The notes under the pieces are model-generated. The model was given only the letters and a program-made list of their open reading frames with translations, ran no database searches and had not been told where the DNA came from. The position numbers and the translations under genes were made by a program. A DNA stretch of 51,035 nucleotides, taken from the NCBI GenBank assembly GCA_012521815.1, contig JAAYLR010000103.1:1-51035 (forward strand), in the 5' to 3' direction. Below are positions 26,631 to 34,648 of this stretch, piece by piece; within the stretch, counting starts at the first letter, position 1, and each line of letters opens with the position of its first letter. This DNA comes from Acidobacteriota bacterium. GTDB taxonomy: Bacteria; Acidobacteriota; Thermoanaerobaculia; Multivoradales; JAGPDF01.

Positions 26631-29441
26631 TCACCAGACGTACTCGCGGGCGATCCGCCGGGTGGCGTGGCCGGCGAGGAGGTGGACGACCCGCACCTTG
26701 CGCACCGTCGCCGGGGAGAGGGAGCCCAGGGGGAGGTAGACGACCCGCTTCCCCTGCCGGGCGGCGTAGCGGGTGAGCCGCGACGGCGGTGCCTCGCGGG
26801 CGACGTAGACGATCAGCCGTTCGGGCGAGTAGTCGATGCCGGCGGCGAGGAGGAGCTCGGCCTTCTCCCGCGCGAAGGCGTAGTCGGGGTCGCGCCACGG
26901 ATCCCAGAGGCGCCCGGGCGGATGGGTGAGCAGGAAGCCGCCGTAGGTGGCGCGGAGGATCCCCGGCCCGACCACCTGCGCGGCGGGGTCGGTGGCGTAG
27001 AACGCCATGTCCGACTCCTGGTGGTGCTCGCCGTGCCAGGTCATCGCGAACGGGAAGCGCTCGTTGGCGCGGTCGCGGTCGAAGATCACGACCACCGCGC
27101 CGGCCGCGCCGGGCGCGCGGCCCCGCTCGTGGACCCAGACCCGGCCGTCCTCGGCCCAGCGGCGGAGCGTCTCGCGCAGATCGACGCCGTCGAGGAGGCT
27201 CGTGGTGAACGGCTCGGAGCGGCTCCGCTCGTCGGCGAGGAGCGAGCGGGCGCGGGCGGCGAGGTGACGGCCGTACTCCTCGACCACGAGGTCCTCGGGA
27301 GGGTAGGAGCAGAGCCCGCCGCCAAGAAACGGCCGCAGCCAGTCGGCGGCGTCCTCCGGCCCTTCCGGGCGCGGCCGGCGCCGCACCGGCAGCGCCACCG
27401 GGCGCTGCTTCGTGCGGCGGAAGCGGAGCCGGAACCGGAGCCGCCGGGTGCCGAGGTCGAGCTCGTCGCCCTCCACCCGGACCGTCGGCAGCTCGGCCTC
27501 CGCCGCCTGCCACGGATAGCAGGTGAGGGCGTCGAACAGCTCCCAGGCGAAGTTGTCGTCGGCGACCCCGCGGCCGGCGACGATCCACTCGTAGAGCCCC
27601 GGGACGAGCCGCCCGCCGAGGCGGGCGCAGCGGCGCGCGAAGTCGAGGAAGAGCCGCCGCTGCCAGGGGGTGAGGCGCTCCTCGGTCGCCTCGTGGTGGG
27701 AGGCGGCGGCGATCCGCCAGGCGATCCGCCCGAGCGCCCACCGGTCCGGAGCAGCCTGTCCCCTCACGAGGGAGCGCACGGCGTGCCGGGCGGCGAAGCG
27801 GGCGACCTCGGCGGCGCGTTCGGCGGCGGTCGCGCTCTCAGCGCCGGCGAGCAGGCGGAGCCCGCCCCGTGCGAGCACCACCCGGGGGGCCACGGTCCGT
27901 TCGAAGGCGGTCTCGGGCGGTGCTCCGCCGTCGCGCCGGAGCTCCCAGACCGCCTGCGCGAGCGGCGGCTCGCGCAGGAGCGCGGGGAGGCTCTCCGGGT
28001 GGAGGTGCCGGACCTCGACCCGGGCGCGGCGGGGGCGGGCGAACGGCGCCGGGGCCGGCCGCGCGAGCTCGCGCCGGAGCCCGGCGAGGTGGGCGGCGCC
28101 GGCGAAGACGAGCAGCTCGCCCGCGCTCCCGAGCGCCGCCCGGGCCCGCTGCACGAGATGCGCCATCCCCGCCTCGCGCCGGGCGTCCTCCTCGCCGTGC
28201 CGGTCGGCCGCGGCCCTCGCCACGAGGTCGAACCAGGCGGCCGGCGCGAGGCTGAAGAGGGCGTACGGATCGGGGACGGGGTCGCGGTGGCGTTCGGTGT
28301 ACGGCAGGTCGGGGTCGACGAGGAAACGGCCCCGGCCGCGCGCGCCGGCCCAGCGGAGCGCCTCGGCGAACGGCTCGCCGGGGGTGGCGAGCCAGACGAG
28401 CGGCTCCTCGCCCTGGTGCTCGGAGACGACGAGCGAGAGGCGCGGCAGCCGGTCGGCGGCGGTCAGCGCGGCGGCGCCGAGCGTCGCGGGGAGCTCGACC
28501 GCCACCGCCGCCGGGTCGAAATGCTCGAGGAGCGCCCGCACGAGCGCCGCGCTCTCGAGTGCCTCGTGCACCACCGGCGCGAGCCGGATCCCCGGCGCGA
28601 CCCGGGGCGCGAGGCGTTCGGGCGCGAGCGCCCGCCGTACCGCCGCGCGGGCGTCGGGCGCCTCGCGGCGGTGGAGCACCTTCATCGCGTAGCGCACCAG
28701 GTTGATGCCGTCGCGCGCGGTGTAGCGCAGATCGGCCGCGTGGGCGGCGCGCAGGAAGCGCAGCACGTAGGCGAGCACCTCCTCGTCGGCGAACGGCACC
28801 CGGGCGCGGAGGATCGCGCGCTCCTCCTCCTCTTCGGGGAAGTCGAGGACGATCTGTGGCATCAGCCGCGAGTGGATGTACTCGGGGATCTCGAAGGTCG
28901 AGGCGTCCTCGTTCATCGTGGTGACGAAGCGGAAGCGCGGGTCGGCGGCGATCCGGATCCCCGCCACGGCGCTCTCGACGTAGCGGCGGTGGTCGAGGAG
29001 CGGGGCGAGCGACGCCCACGACTTCTCGCTCATCCGGTTCCCCTCGTCGAGCACCAGCGCGCCGCCGGCGAGCATCGCGGTGACGAGCGGCGAGGCGACG
29101 TAGCGGAGCCCCCCCTGCGGATCGAGGACCGGCGAGACGAGGAGATCCTCCGGGCGGGTGTCCATCGTCGCCTGCATCACGAAGACCGGCAGCCCGAGCT
29201 CGTGCGCCGCGGCGCAGGCGAGCGTCGTCTTGCCGACGCCGGGCTTGCCGAGCAGCCGCGGGTGGAGCGGCTGATCGCCCTCGTCGACGAGCGTCCAGGC
29301 GGCGAGGAGCGGGAGGAGGACGTCGCGCTGGCCGATCCAGTCGGGGATCTCGGCGAGCGGCCGCGCGAGGTGGAGGCGCACGCCCTCGATCTCGACGGAG
29401 CGGGGGATCGCGGCGGCGTCGTGGGTTCCGGATTCCGGCAT
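26631..29441 (-). CDS. MoxR-like AAA+ ATPase with TraB/TIKI-like middle domain and unrecognised C-terminal half
   Basis: 936 aa. An N-terminal AAA+ domain (about 20-290) has Walker A GKPGVGKT (65-72), Walker B ALVLDEGNRM (about 128-137), a sensor-like VTTMNEDASTFEIPEYIHSRL and an Arg-rich lid. Residues about 300-465 carry a pattern like TraB/TIKI/DUF5682 proteins: LLEHFDPAAVAVELP, ARREAGMAHLVQRA and ELLVFAGAAHLAGL. The remaining 470 residues, including CSYPPEDLVVEEYGRHL, TSLLDGVDLRETLRRW, MTWHGEHHQESDMAFYAT and AGIDYSPERLIVYVAREAP, belong to no family I can name. The start ATG 29441 is chosen because TAGAGT lies 7 nt upstream (leaderless). It is soluble, a single gene with no clear operon partner except the small membrane protein behind it. 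Function unknown. Confidence 0.8.
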   Translation of the reverse strand: MPESGTHDAAAIPRSVEIEGVRLHLARPLAEIPDWIGQRDVLLPLLAAWTLVDEGDQPLHPRLLGKPGVGKTTLACAAAHELGLPVFVMQATMDTRPEDLLVSPVLDPQGGLRYVASPLVTAMLAGGALVLDEGNRMSEKSWASLAPLLDHRRYVESAVAGIRIAADPRFRFVTTMNEDASTFEIPEYIHSRLMPQIVLDFPEEEEERAILRARVPFADEEVLAYVLRFLRAAHAADLRYTARDGINLVRYAMKVLHRREAPDARAAVRRALAPERLAPRVAPGIRLAPVVHEALESAALVRALLEHFDPAAVAVELPATLGAAALTAADRLPRLSLVVSEHQGEEPLVWLATPGEPFAEALRWAGARGRGRFLVDPDLPYTERHRDPVPDPYALFSLAPAAWFDLVARAAADRHGEEDARREAGMAHLVQRARAALGSAGELLVFAGAAHLAGLRRELARPAPAPFARPRRARVEVRHLHPESLPALLREPPLAQAVWELRRDGGAPPETAFERTVAPRVVLARGGLRLLAGAESATAAERAAEVARFAARHAVRSLVRGQAAPDRWALGRIAWRIAAASHHEATEERLTPWQRRLFLDFARRCARLGGRLVPGLYEWIVAGRGVADDNFAWELFDALTCYPWQAAEAELPTVRVEGDELDLGTRRLRFRLRFRRTKQRPVALPVRRRPRPEGPEDAADWLRPFLGGGLCSYPPEDLVVEEYGRHLAARARSLLADERSRSEPFTTSLLDGVDLRETLRRWAEDGRVWVHERGRAPGAAGAVVVIFDRDRANERFPFAMTWHGEHHQESDMAFYATDPAAQVVGPGILRATYGGFLLTHPPGRLWDPWRDPDYAFAREKAELLLAAGIDYSPERLIVYVAREAPPSRLTRYAARQGKRVVYLPLGSLSPATVRKVRVVHLLAGHATRRIAREYVW

Positions 29442-29488
29442 CGCCGGCACTCTAGCAGCGCCGGCGGCGGGCCCGACGCACCCCGGGG

Positions 29489-29517
29489 TTGACGGGGCAC
29501 GGACGGAGTGCTAGCCT
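29489..29517 (+). promoter_or_regulatory. Promoter of the Cys-rich secreted protein
   Basis: TTGACG-N17-TAGCCT. An unusually AT-rich leader (AAAAGGGTTTTTCAAAATATC) follows. The start codon is 82 bp downstream, behind AAAGGAG. Confidence 0.65.
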
Positions 29518-29598
29518 CAAAAGGGTTTTTCAAAATATCACCAGCGGTGCGCACGATGGCTCTCGTAGCGCACAGCGCATTTCGAAAGGAGAAACGAG

Positions 29599-30285
29599 AT
29601 GTCTCGGAAATCCCTCTGTCTCGTCTTGCTGCTGGCTCTTTTCACGCTCCTCTCGCTGCCGGGCGCGCTACTCGCGGACGCCTGTGATGAGTGGGCGTAT
29701 GCGGCTGACCCCGTCTTCTCGGTCGCCATCCGTCACGCGAGCGACTCGAACCTCATGACGATCAAGATCGCCAACTCGCTCGCCGGCGTGCGGGCGATCG
29801 TCGTCGGGGTGAGCGGCGAGGAGGAGAGCTACGACCAGCTGCTCGTGGTCGCCGAGCGCGCGGCGGCGGACGATGAGTCGGCGGCCGCGATCCGGGCTCT
29901 CACCGCCCGGGACCGCCTGAGCTTCTCCACCGAGGAGCTCCCCGTCGGCCTCTCCCACCTCTTCGAAGCCCCCCGGGACGGTTCGGCGCGGCTCTCGGTG
30001 CGGCTCTACTTCGCGGACGGCTCGGAGCGCACCTTCCAGCTCTGCGAGGCCGGCGCGCAAGCCCGGCTGACCGTGCGGCTGCGGCTGACCACTACCGGTG
30101 CCGACAACGGCGACGCAGACATTAGTAGTAGATGCTACTGCGTGAGGCTCGAGTGTACCGGCTCTACGTACTGCAACATCGAAAAGGAGTGCTGCGGGTT
30201 CCCAATGGCGCCCTGCGCCTGCTGTTCGTGCGGACCGGGTGGGAACTGCGCTATCGTCTGCCCGCCCTGCGATCCGATGCCCTAA
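29599..30285 (+). CDS. Secreted protein with a Cys-rich C-terminal tail
   Basis: 228 aa. A signal peptide (MSRKSLCLVLLLALFTLLSLPGALLADA) is followed by a beta-type domain of about 150 residues (VFSVAIRHASDSNLMTIKIANSLAGVRAIVVGVSG...SVRLYFADGSERTFQLCEAG). The last 52 residues hold 13 Cys: RCYCVRLEC...YC...ECC...CACCSC...C..C..C. This suggests a disulfide-rich or metal-binding extracellular knot. Codon use in the tail is less GC-biased (AGT AGT, TGT, GTA) than in neighbours, hinting that the tail has a separate origin. It has a strong promoter and ribosome site (AAAGGAG). No family recognised; a role in the envelope or outside the cell is the only supportable statement. Confidence 0.75.
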   Translation: MSRKSLCLVLLLALFTLLSLPGALLADACDEWAYAADPVFSVAIRHASDSNLMTIKIANSLAGVRAIVVGVSGEEESYDQLLVVAERAAADDESAAAIRALTARDRLSFSTEELPVGLSHLFEAPRDGSARLSVRLYFADGSERTFQLCEAGAQARLTVRLRLTTTGADNGDADISSRCYCVRLECTGSTYCNIEKECCGFPMAPCACCSCGPGGNCAIVCPPCDPMP

Positions 30286-30294
30286 GACGCTCGC

Positions 30295-30810
30295 TCAGCC
30301 GAGCTCGACGAGCAGGTCGTCGCCTTCGACGTTCTCGCCGGCGGTGACGTGGATCTTCCGGACGACGCCGTCGGTCTCGGCCTGGATCTCGTTCTGCATC
30401 TTCATCGCCTCGAGCACGAGCAGCGCCTGGCCGGCGACCACGGCGTCCCCCTCCGCGACCGCGATGCCGACCACCCGGCCGGGCATGTAGGCGCGCACCT
30501 GCCGGTGCCCCTGGGCGCTTTCCCCCTGGCGGCTGGCGCGGGCGAGGTGGGTGAGGGGATCGGCGACCTCGACGATCTCGCTCTGGCCGTCCCAGCTCAC
30601 CCGGTACCGGTCGCCCGCGAGCGGCGCGAGGCCAACGTCGAACTGGCGGCCTTCGATGAGGAGGCTGCGCAGCCGGGGACCGAGCGTGACGGCGTCCACC
30701 TCGTAGTGGCGGACGGAGTCGCCTTCGCCCACCCGGACGAAGTAGCGCCCCTCGCGCCGCTCGACGCGCACCCGCTGTTCGCCCCGGGCGTCGCGGATCA
30801 CCAGTTCCAT
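30295..30810 (-). CDS. Biotin carboxyl carrier subunit
   Basis: 171 aa. The C-terminal biotinyl domain has the attachment motif EAMKMQNEI, with Lys biotinylated, and flanks VRAYMPGRVVGIAVAEGDAVVAGQALLVLEAMKMQ...ENVEGDDLLVELG. The N-terminal part (about 1-95) resembles the carrier extension of split acyl-CoA carboxylases. It accepts CO2 from the biotin carboxylase encoded just upstream and hands it to a carboxyltransferase not present in the window. The ATG lies 13 nt inside the end of the carboxylase gene. The longer ORF-track frame is a shadow of the carboxylase gene. Confidence 0.9.
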   Translation of the reverse strand: MELVIRDARGEQRVRVERREGRYFVRVGEGDSVRHYEVDAVTLGPRLRSLLIEGRQFDVGLAPLAGDRYRVSWDGQSEIVEVADPLTHLARASRQGESAQGHRQVRAYMPGRVVGIAVAEGDAVVAGQALLVLEAMKMQNEIQAETDGVVRKIHVTAGENVEGDDLLVELG

Positions 30811-32318
30811 GTCGTCCCCCGGAGCGCCGCGCGGCGGGCGGCGAGCTGCCACGCCGGCCGGTGCCCGCCCCGCTGGCTGGCGGCCCGCCCGGCGGCCTCG
30901 TGGTGCGCGATCGCCGCCGCCACCAGCGGCAGGTCGCCGAGGCGGGTCTCTGCCGGCCGGGCGAGCTCGCCGGCGGCGAGGCGGCGGTCGAGCCAGGTGA
31001 TGTCGAACTCCCCGGCGCGGAACGCCGCGTCGGCGAGGAGCGCCCGGAAGAACGGCACGTTCGTGGCGATCCCCTCGATCCGCAGCTCGGCGAGCGCCCG
31101 GTCGAGCCGGGCGAGCGCCTGGGCGCGGTCGGCGCCCCAGACGATCAGCTTGGCGAGCATCGGGTCGTAGTGCACCGGGACCGTCGCGCCCTCGTAGATC
31201 CCGGCGTCGATGCGCACGCCGGGGCCCTGCGGCCAGCGCAGGCGGCTCACGGTGCCCGGCGAGGGGGCGAACTTCTGATACGGATCCTCGGCGTAGAGCC
31301 GCACCTCGATCGCATGGCCGCGCGGGCCGGCCGAGTCGAACCCGGGGCCGAGCGGCTCGCCCCGCGCCACCCGCAGCTGCGCGGCCACGAGGTCGAGGCC
31401 GGTCACCAGCTCGGTGACCGGATGCTCGACCTGGAGGCGGGTGTTCATCTCGAGGAAGTAGAACTCGCCGTCGGCCGCGAGCAGGAACTCGACGGTGCCG
31501 GCGTTGACGTAGCCGACCGCCTCGGCGGCGCGCACCGCCGCGGCGCCGAGCCGCTGCCGGAGCCCGGGATCGACGACCGGCGAGGGCGCCTCCTCGACCA
31601 CCTTCTGGTGCCGGCGCTGCAGCGAGCACTCCCGCTCGCCGAGCGAGACGGTCCGGCCGTGGGCGTCGGCGAAAACCTGGATCTCGATGTGCCGGGGGCG
31701 GTCGAGGTACTTCTCGAGGTAGACCGCGTCGTCGCCGAAGCTCGCCGCCGCCTCGGAGCGGGCGGTGCGGAACGCCTCGCCCAGCTCGGCAGCGCTCCCG
31801 ACGCGGCGCATCCCCTTGCCGCCGCCCCCCGCCGCGGCCTTGAGCATCACGGGATAGCCGATCTCCGCGGCGAGCCGCCCGGCGCTCGCGAGGTCGGCGA
31901 GCGGCTCCTCGGTACCGGGCACCACCGGCACGCCGGCCGCCCGCATCAGCCGCCGCGCCGCGGTCTTCGAGCCCATCGCCGCGATCGCCTCCGGCGGCGG
32001 GCCGATGAAGACGAGACCGGCATCCCGGCAGCTCGCGGCGAACTCGGCGTTCTCGGCGAGGAAGCCGTAGCCGGGGTGGATCGCGTCGGCGCCGATCCGC
32101 CGCGCGAGGTCGATGAGCCGCTCGCCGCGGAGGTAGCTCTCGCGCGACGGCGCCGGGCCGATGCAGTACGCCTCGCCGGCGAGCAGCACCGGCCACGAGT
32201 CGCGGTCGGCCTCGCTGTAGACGACGGCACCGGCGATCCCGAGGTCGGCGAGGCCGCGCAGCAGCCGGACCGCGATCTCGCCGCGGTTGGCGATCAGGAC
32301 TTTGCGTATCGGTCTCAC
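30798..32318 (-). CDS. Biotin carboxylase (acyl-CoA carboxylase alpha type)
   Basis: 506 aa. All ATP-grasp biotin carboxylase landmarks are present: RKVLIANRGEIAVRLLRGL, ADAIHPGYGFLAENAEFA, glycine-rich KAAAGGGGKGMR, ECSLQRRHQKVVEEAPS and EMNTRLQVEHPVTE. It carboxylates biotin on the carrier protein using ATP and bicarbonate. Length and the separate carrier gene fit acetyl/propionyl-CoA carboxylases of the split type. The GTG start overlaps the stop of the YfhO-like gene by 4 nt (GTGA). The acyl-CoA substrate is unknown because the carboxyltransferase is missing here. Confidence 0.93.
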   Translation of the reverse strand: MRPIRKVLIANRGEIAVRLLRGLADLGIAGAVVYSEADRDSWPVLLAGEAYCIGPAPSRESYLRGERLIDLARRIGADAIHPGYGFLAENAEFAASCRDAGLVFIGPPPEAIAAMGSKTAARRLMRAAGVPVVPGTEEPLADLASAGRLAAEIGYPVMLKAAAGGGGKGMRRVGSAAELGEAFRTARSEAAASFGDDAVYLEKYLDRPRHIEIQVFADAHGRTVSLGERECSLQRRHQKVVEEAPSPVVDPGLRQRLGAAAVRAAEAVGYVNAGTVEFLLAADGEFYFLEMNTRLQVEHPVTELVTGLDLVAAQLRVARGEPLGPGFDSAGPRGHAIEVRLYAEDPYQKFAPSPGTVSRLRWPQGPGVRIDAGIYEGATVPVHYDPMLAKLIVWGADRAQALARLDRALAELRIEGIATNVPFFRALLADAAFRAGEFDITWLDRRLAAGELARPAETRLGDLPLVAAAIAHHEAAGRAASQRGGHRPAWQLAARRAALRGTTWNW

Positions 32319-34648
32319 GGGGCGGCGTCCGGACGGCGGATCCTAGCAGGAGGCCAGCCGGCGAGCGCGAGCGCCGCCGTGAGGCCGAGGGCGAGGAGCG
32401 CGATCGCGAAGGCGATCCGGGTCGGCCTCCGGTCGGCCCGGATCCGGACGGTGTGCGCCCCCGGCGGCAGCTCGACGGCGAGCCGGGTGAGGTTCGCCAC
32501 CTCGGTCGGCACCACGTGGCCGTCCACCTCGGCGCGGTAGATCGGCAGGTAGGCGCGGCGGAGCACGAGCGTCCCGCCGCCCGGCGGCGCTTCCGCCTCG
32601 ACGACGATCTCCTCGGCGTCGAAGCGCTGGATCCGAACGGTGCCCGGCGGGCCGTCGCGGGGAGGGAAGTCGCCGGCCACGACCGCCACCCGCCGGGGAT
32701 CGAACTCCGGCGCGACCACCGCCGCGAGCGCCGCCGGCAGATAGGGAGCCGGAAGGCGGGCGCCGGTCACCGCCGCCTGCGGCAGCGGCTCCGGGATCGC
32801 GAAGATGCGCAGGCGGGAGGTGCCGAGCGGAGCCTCGGCGAGCTGGGTGAGCCCCGGCCAGTCGCGGTCGAGGAGCAGGATCTCGACGCCGGTGGCGCGG
32901 AGCACCCGGAGCTGCTGCGCGGGGCCGAGCCGCTTCATGTCGTTGGCGACGACGAAGGTCATGAACTGGTCGAGACCCTCCGGCGACAGGTCGAGCTCGA
33001 AAAGGAGCCCGAGCGGCTGGCCTGCCCAGGGCGCCACCGCGGTGTGGAGGTAGCGGAGCAGGGTGGCGGGGTTCCGCTCGCCGAGGCCGTCGATCTCGAG
33101 GTTCGATTTGCCGAGGAGGCCGGTGGTGGCGCCCTGGGCGATGACGCTCCCCGGAGGGATCAGCGCGGCGGCGGCCGGCGGCTCCAGATAGGGCGCCGCG
33201 GCGTCGTGGTACCGGGCGGGGGCGAGCAGGAGGAGCTGGGTGGCGGTGTGGAGGGCGAGCGCCGCCGCCAGCGCGCCCGCCGGATGCCGCCGGCCGAGGT
33301 AGAGCAGCAGCCCGAGGAGGAGCGCGATCAGCAGCCCCCAGAGGCTCAGGCCGGCGAGGCGGAGCCGCTCCCAGCCGATCACGAGGTCCGGGATCTCCCG
33401 CGGCGCAACCGCTCTCAACAGCCGCCAGCCGGCGCCCGCGCCGGGCAGGAGCGCGATCCAGGCGGCGAGGTAGATCCCGGCGGCGGCGGCGAGTGCCGAG
33501 CCCATGAGCCGCCGCCCCTGCCCGGCGAGCCAGCGGGCGGCGCCGATCCCTCCCAGCAGGCTCGCCCCGACGGTTACGAGGAGCCACGCCTTGGCCGGGA
33601 AGCGGAGGAGGGAGCCGCCCGGAAGACGGAAGACCCAGCCGAGCACCGGCCCGGAGGCGCCGACGACGATCAGCAGTCCGAAGCCCGTCAGGCCGGCCGC
33701 CCACGCCGTCCGGCGATCGCGCGACCCGGCCGCGGCCGCGGCGAGGACGAGCGCGAGCAGCCCGGGGAAGAGGGTGAAGAGGAGCGGGCTGTCGCCCCCG
33801 GTCAGCCGCCCGCCCCAGAAGAGGAGCTCGTCGGGGCGGCCGAAGGCGAACGGCCAGAGGAGGTCCGGCGCCAGCCGCAGATCCCAGCCGCCGACCGGCC
33901 GGCCGGCGCCGCCGTACCCCCAGAAGCCGCGGAACGAGACGGGCAGGATCCGGACCATCTCGACGAGCTGCGGCAGCGCGACGAGCGTGCCGAGCCCGAC
34001 CCCGGCGGCGAAGCGCCCCCAGCCGGCCCGCCGCCCGTGGAGCACCGCCGCCGCGCTGAGCGCGAGCAGCAGCGCGAAGGCGGTCGTCATCGGGTCGCCG
34101 GCGAGGAGCAGGAGCGCCCAGAGGAGCGCCATCGCCGCCGGGGCCCGTCGCCGTTCGGGTTCGGCGCCGTCGAGCACCGCGGCCGCGAAGGCGGGGGCGA
34201 GCGCGGCGCCGCCCAGCATGTTCGCGAGGTTCAGGAGAGAGGCGATGAAGCCCGAGCCGGCATAGAGGGCGCCCGCCACCCAGGCCGGCTCGCGGGCGAG
34301 GCCGAGCCGGCGGCCGAGCCAGTAGAGCGCGAACGGAGCGAGCAGCCAGTGCAGCCAGAGGTGGGCGTTGAGCCCCCAGAGCGGGGAGCCGGCGAGGAAG
34401 AGCAGGTTCGTCGGATAGAGCGGGAAGGCGTTCGGGTTGCCGAGGTACGGCTGACCGCCGCCGCGGGTCGGATCGACGAGCGGGATCTCGCCGTGCCGGA
34501 GCGCCTCGGCGCCGAAGATCTTCAGGCTCAGGTGGGTGTTGAAGATGTCGCGCAGCACCAGCGTCTGCTCGCCGGTGGCGAGCGGCCAGACCGCGAGGAC
34601 GAGCAGCAGGAGCGTCGGCGCGAGCCAGAGGAGCGCAAACCGCCTCAT
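32315..34648 (-). CDS. YfhO-like polytopic membrane protein (second copy)
   Basis: 777 aa. About 12-13 spans are followed by a C-terminal periplasmic domain. Signature parts are the N-terminal loop LVLRDIFNTHLSLKIFGAEALRHGEIPLVDPTRGGGQPYLGNPNAFPLYPTNLLFL and the C-terminal LVLRRAYLPIYRAEVDGHVVPTEVANLTRLAVELPPGAHTVRIR, typical of YfhO/GT-C membrane proteins. These relate to lipid-linked sugar transfer to teichoic acids or glycolipids in Firmicutes; the role here is not known. It is homologous to the neighbour upstream, presumably by duplication, and coupled to it by ATGA and to biotin carboxylase by GTGA. Confidence 0.85.
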   Translation of the reverse strand: MRRFALLWLAPTLLLLVLAVWPLATGEQTLVLRDIFNTHLSLKIFGAEALRHGEIPLVDPTRGGGQPYLGNPNAFPLYPTNLLFLAGSPLWGLNAHLWLHWLLAPFALYWLGRRLGLAREPAWVAGALYAGSGFIASLLNLANMLGGAALAPAFAAAVLDGAEPERRRAPAAMALLWALLLLAGDPMTTAFALLLALSAAAVLHGRRAGWGRFAAGVGLGTLVALPQLVEMVRILPVSFRGFWGYGGAGRPVGGWDLRLAPDLLWPFAFGRPDELLFWGGRLTGGDSPLLFTLFPGLLALVLAAAAAGSRDRRTAWAAGLTGFGLLIVVGASGPVLGWVFRLPGGSLLRFPAKAWLLVTVGASLLGGIGAARWLAGQGRRLMGSALAAAAGIYLAAWIALLPGAGAGWRLLRAVAPREIPDLVIGWERLRLAGLSLWGLLIALLLGLLLYLGRRHPAGALAAALALHTATQLLLLAPARYHDAAAPYLEPPAAAALIPPGSVIAQGATTGLLGKSNLEIDGLGERNPATLLRYLHTAVAPWAGQPLGLLFELDLSPEGLDQFMTFVVANDMKRLGPAQQLRVLRATGVEILLLDRDWPGLTQLAEAPLGTSRLRIFAIPEPLPQAAVTGARLPAPYLPAALAAVVAPEFDPRRVAVVAGDFPPRDGPPGTVRIQRFDAEEIVVEAEAPPGGGTLVLRRAYLPIYRAEVDGHVVPTEVANLTRLAVELPPGAHTVRIRADRRPTRIAFAIALLALGLTAALALAGWPPARIRRPDAAP

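Noticed and set aside
29668-30060. Minus-strand ORF opposite the Cys-rich protein gene
   Set aside because: The plus-strand frame has a signal peptide, a ribosome site and a promoter; the minus frame has none.
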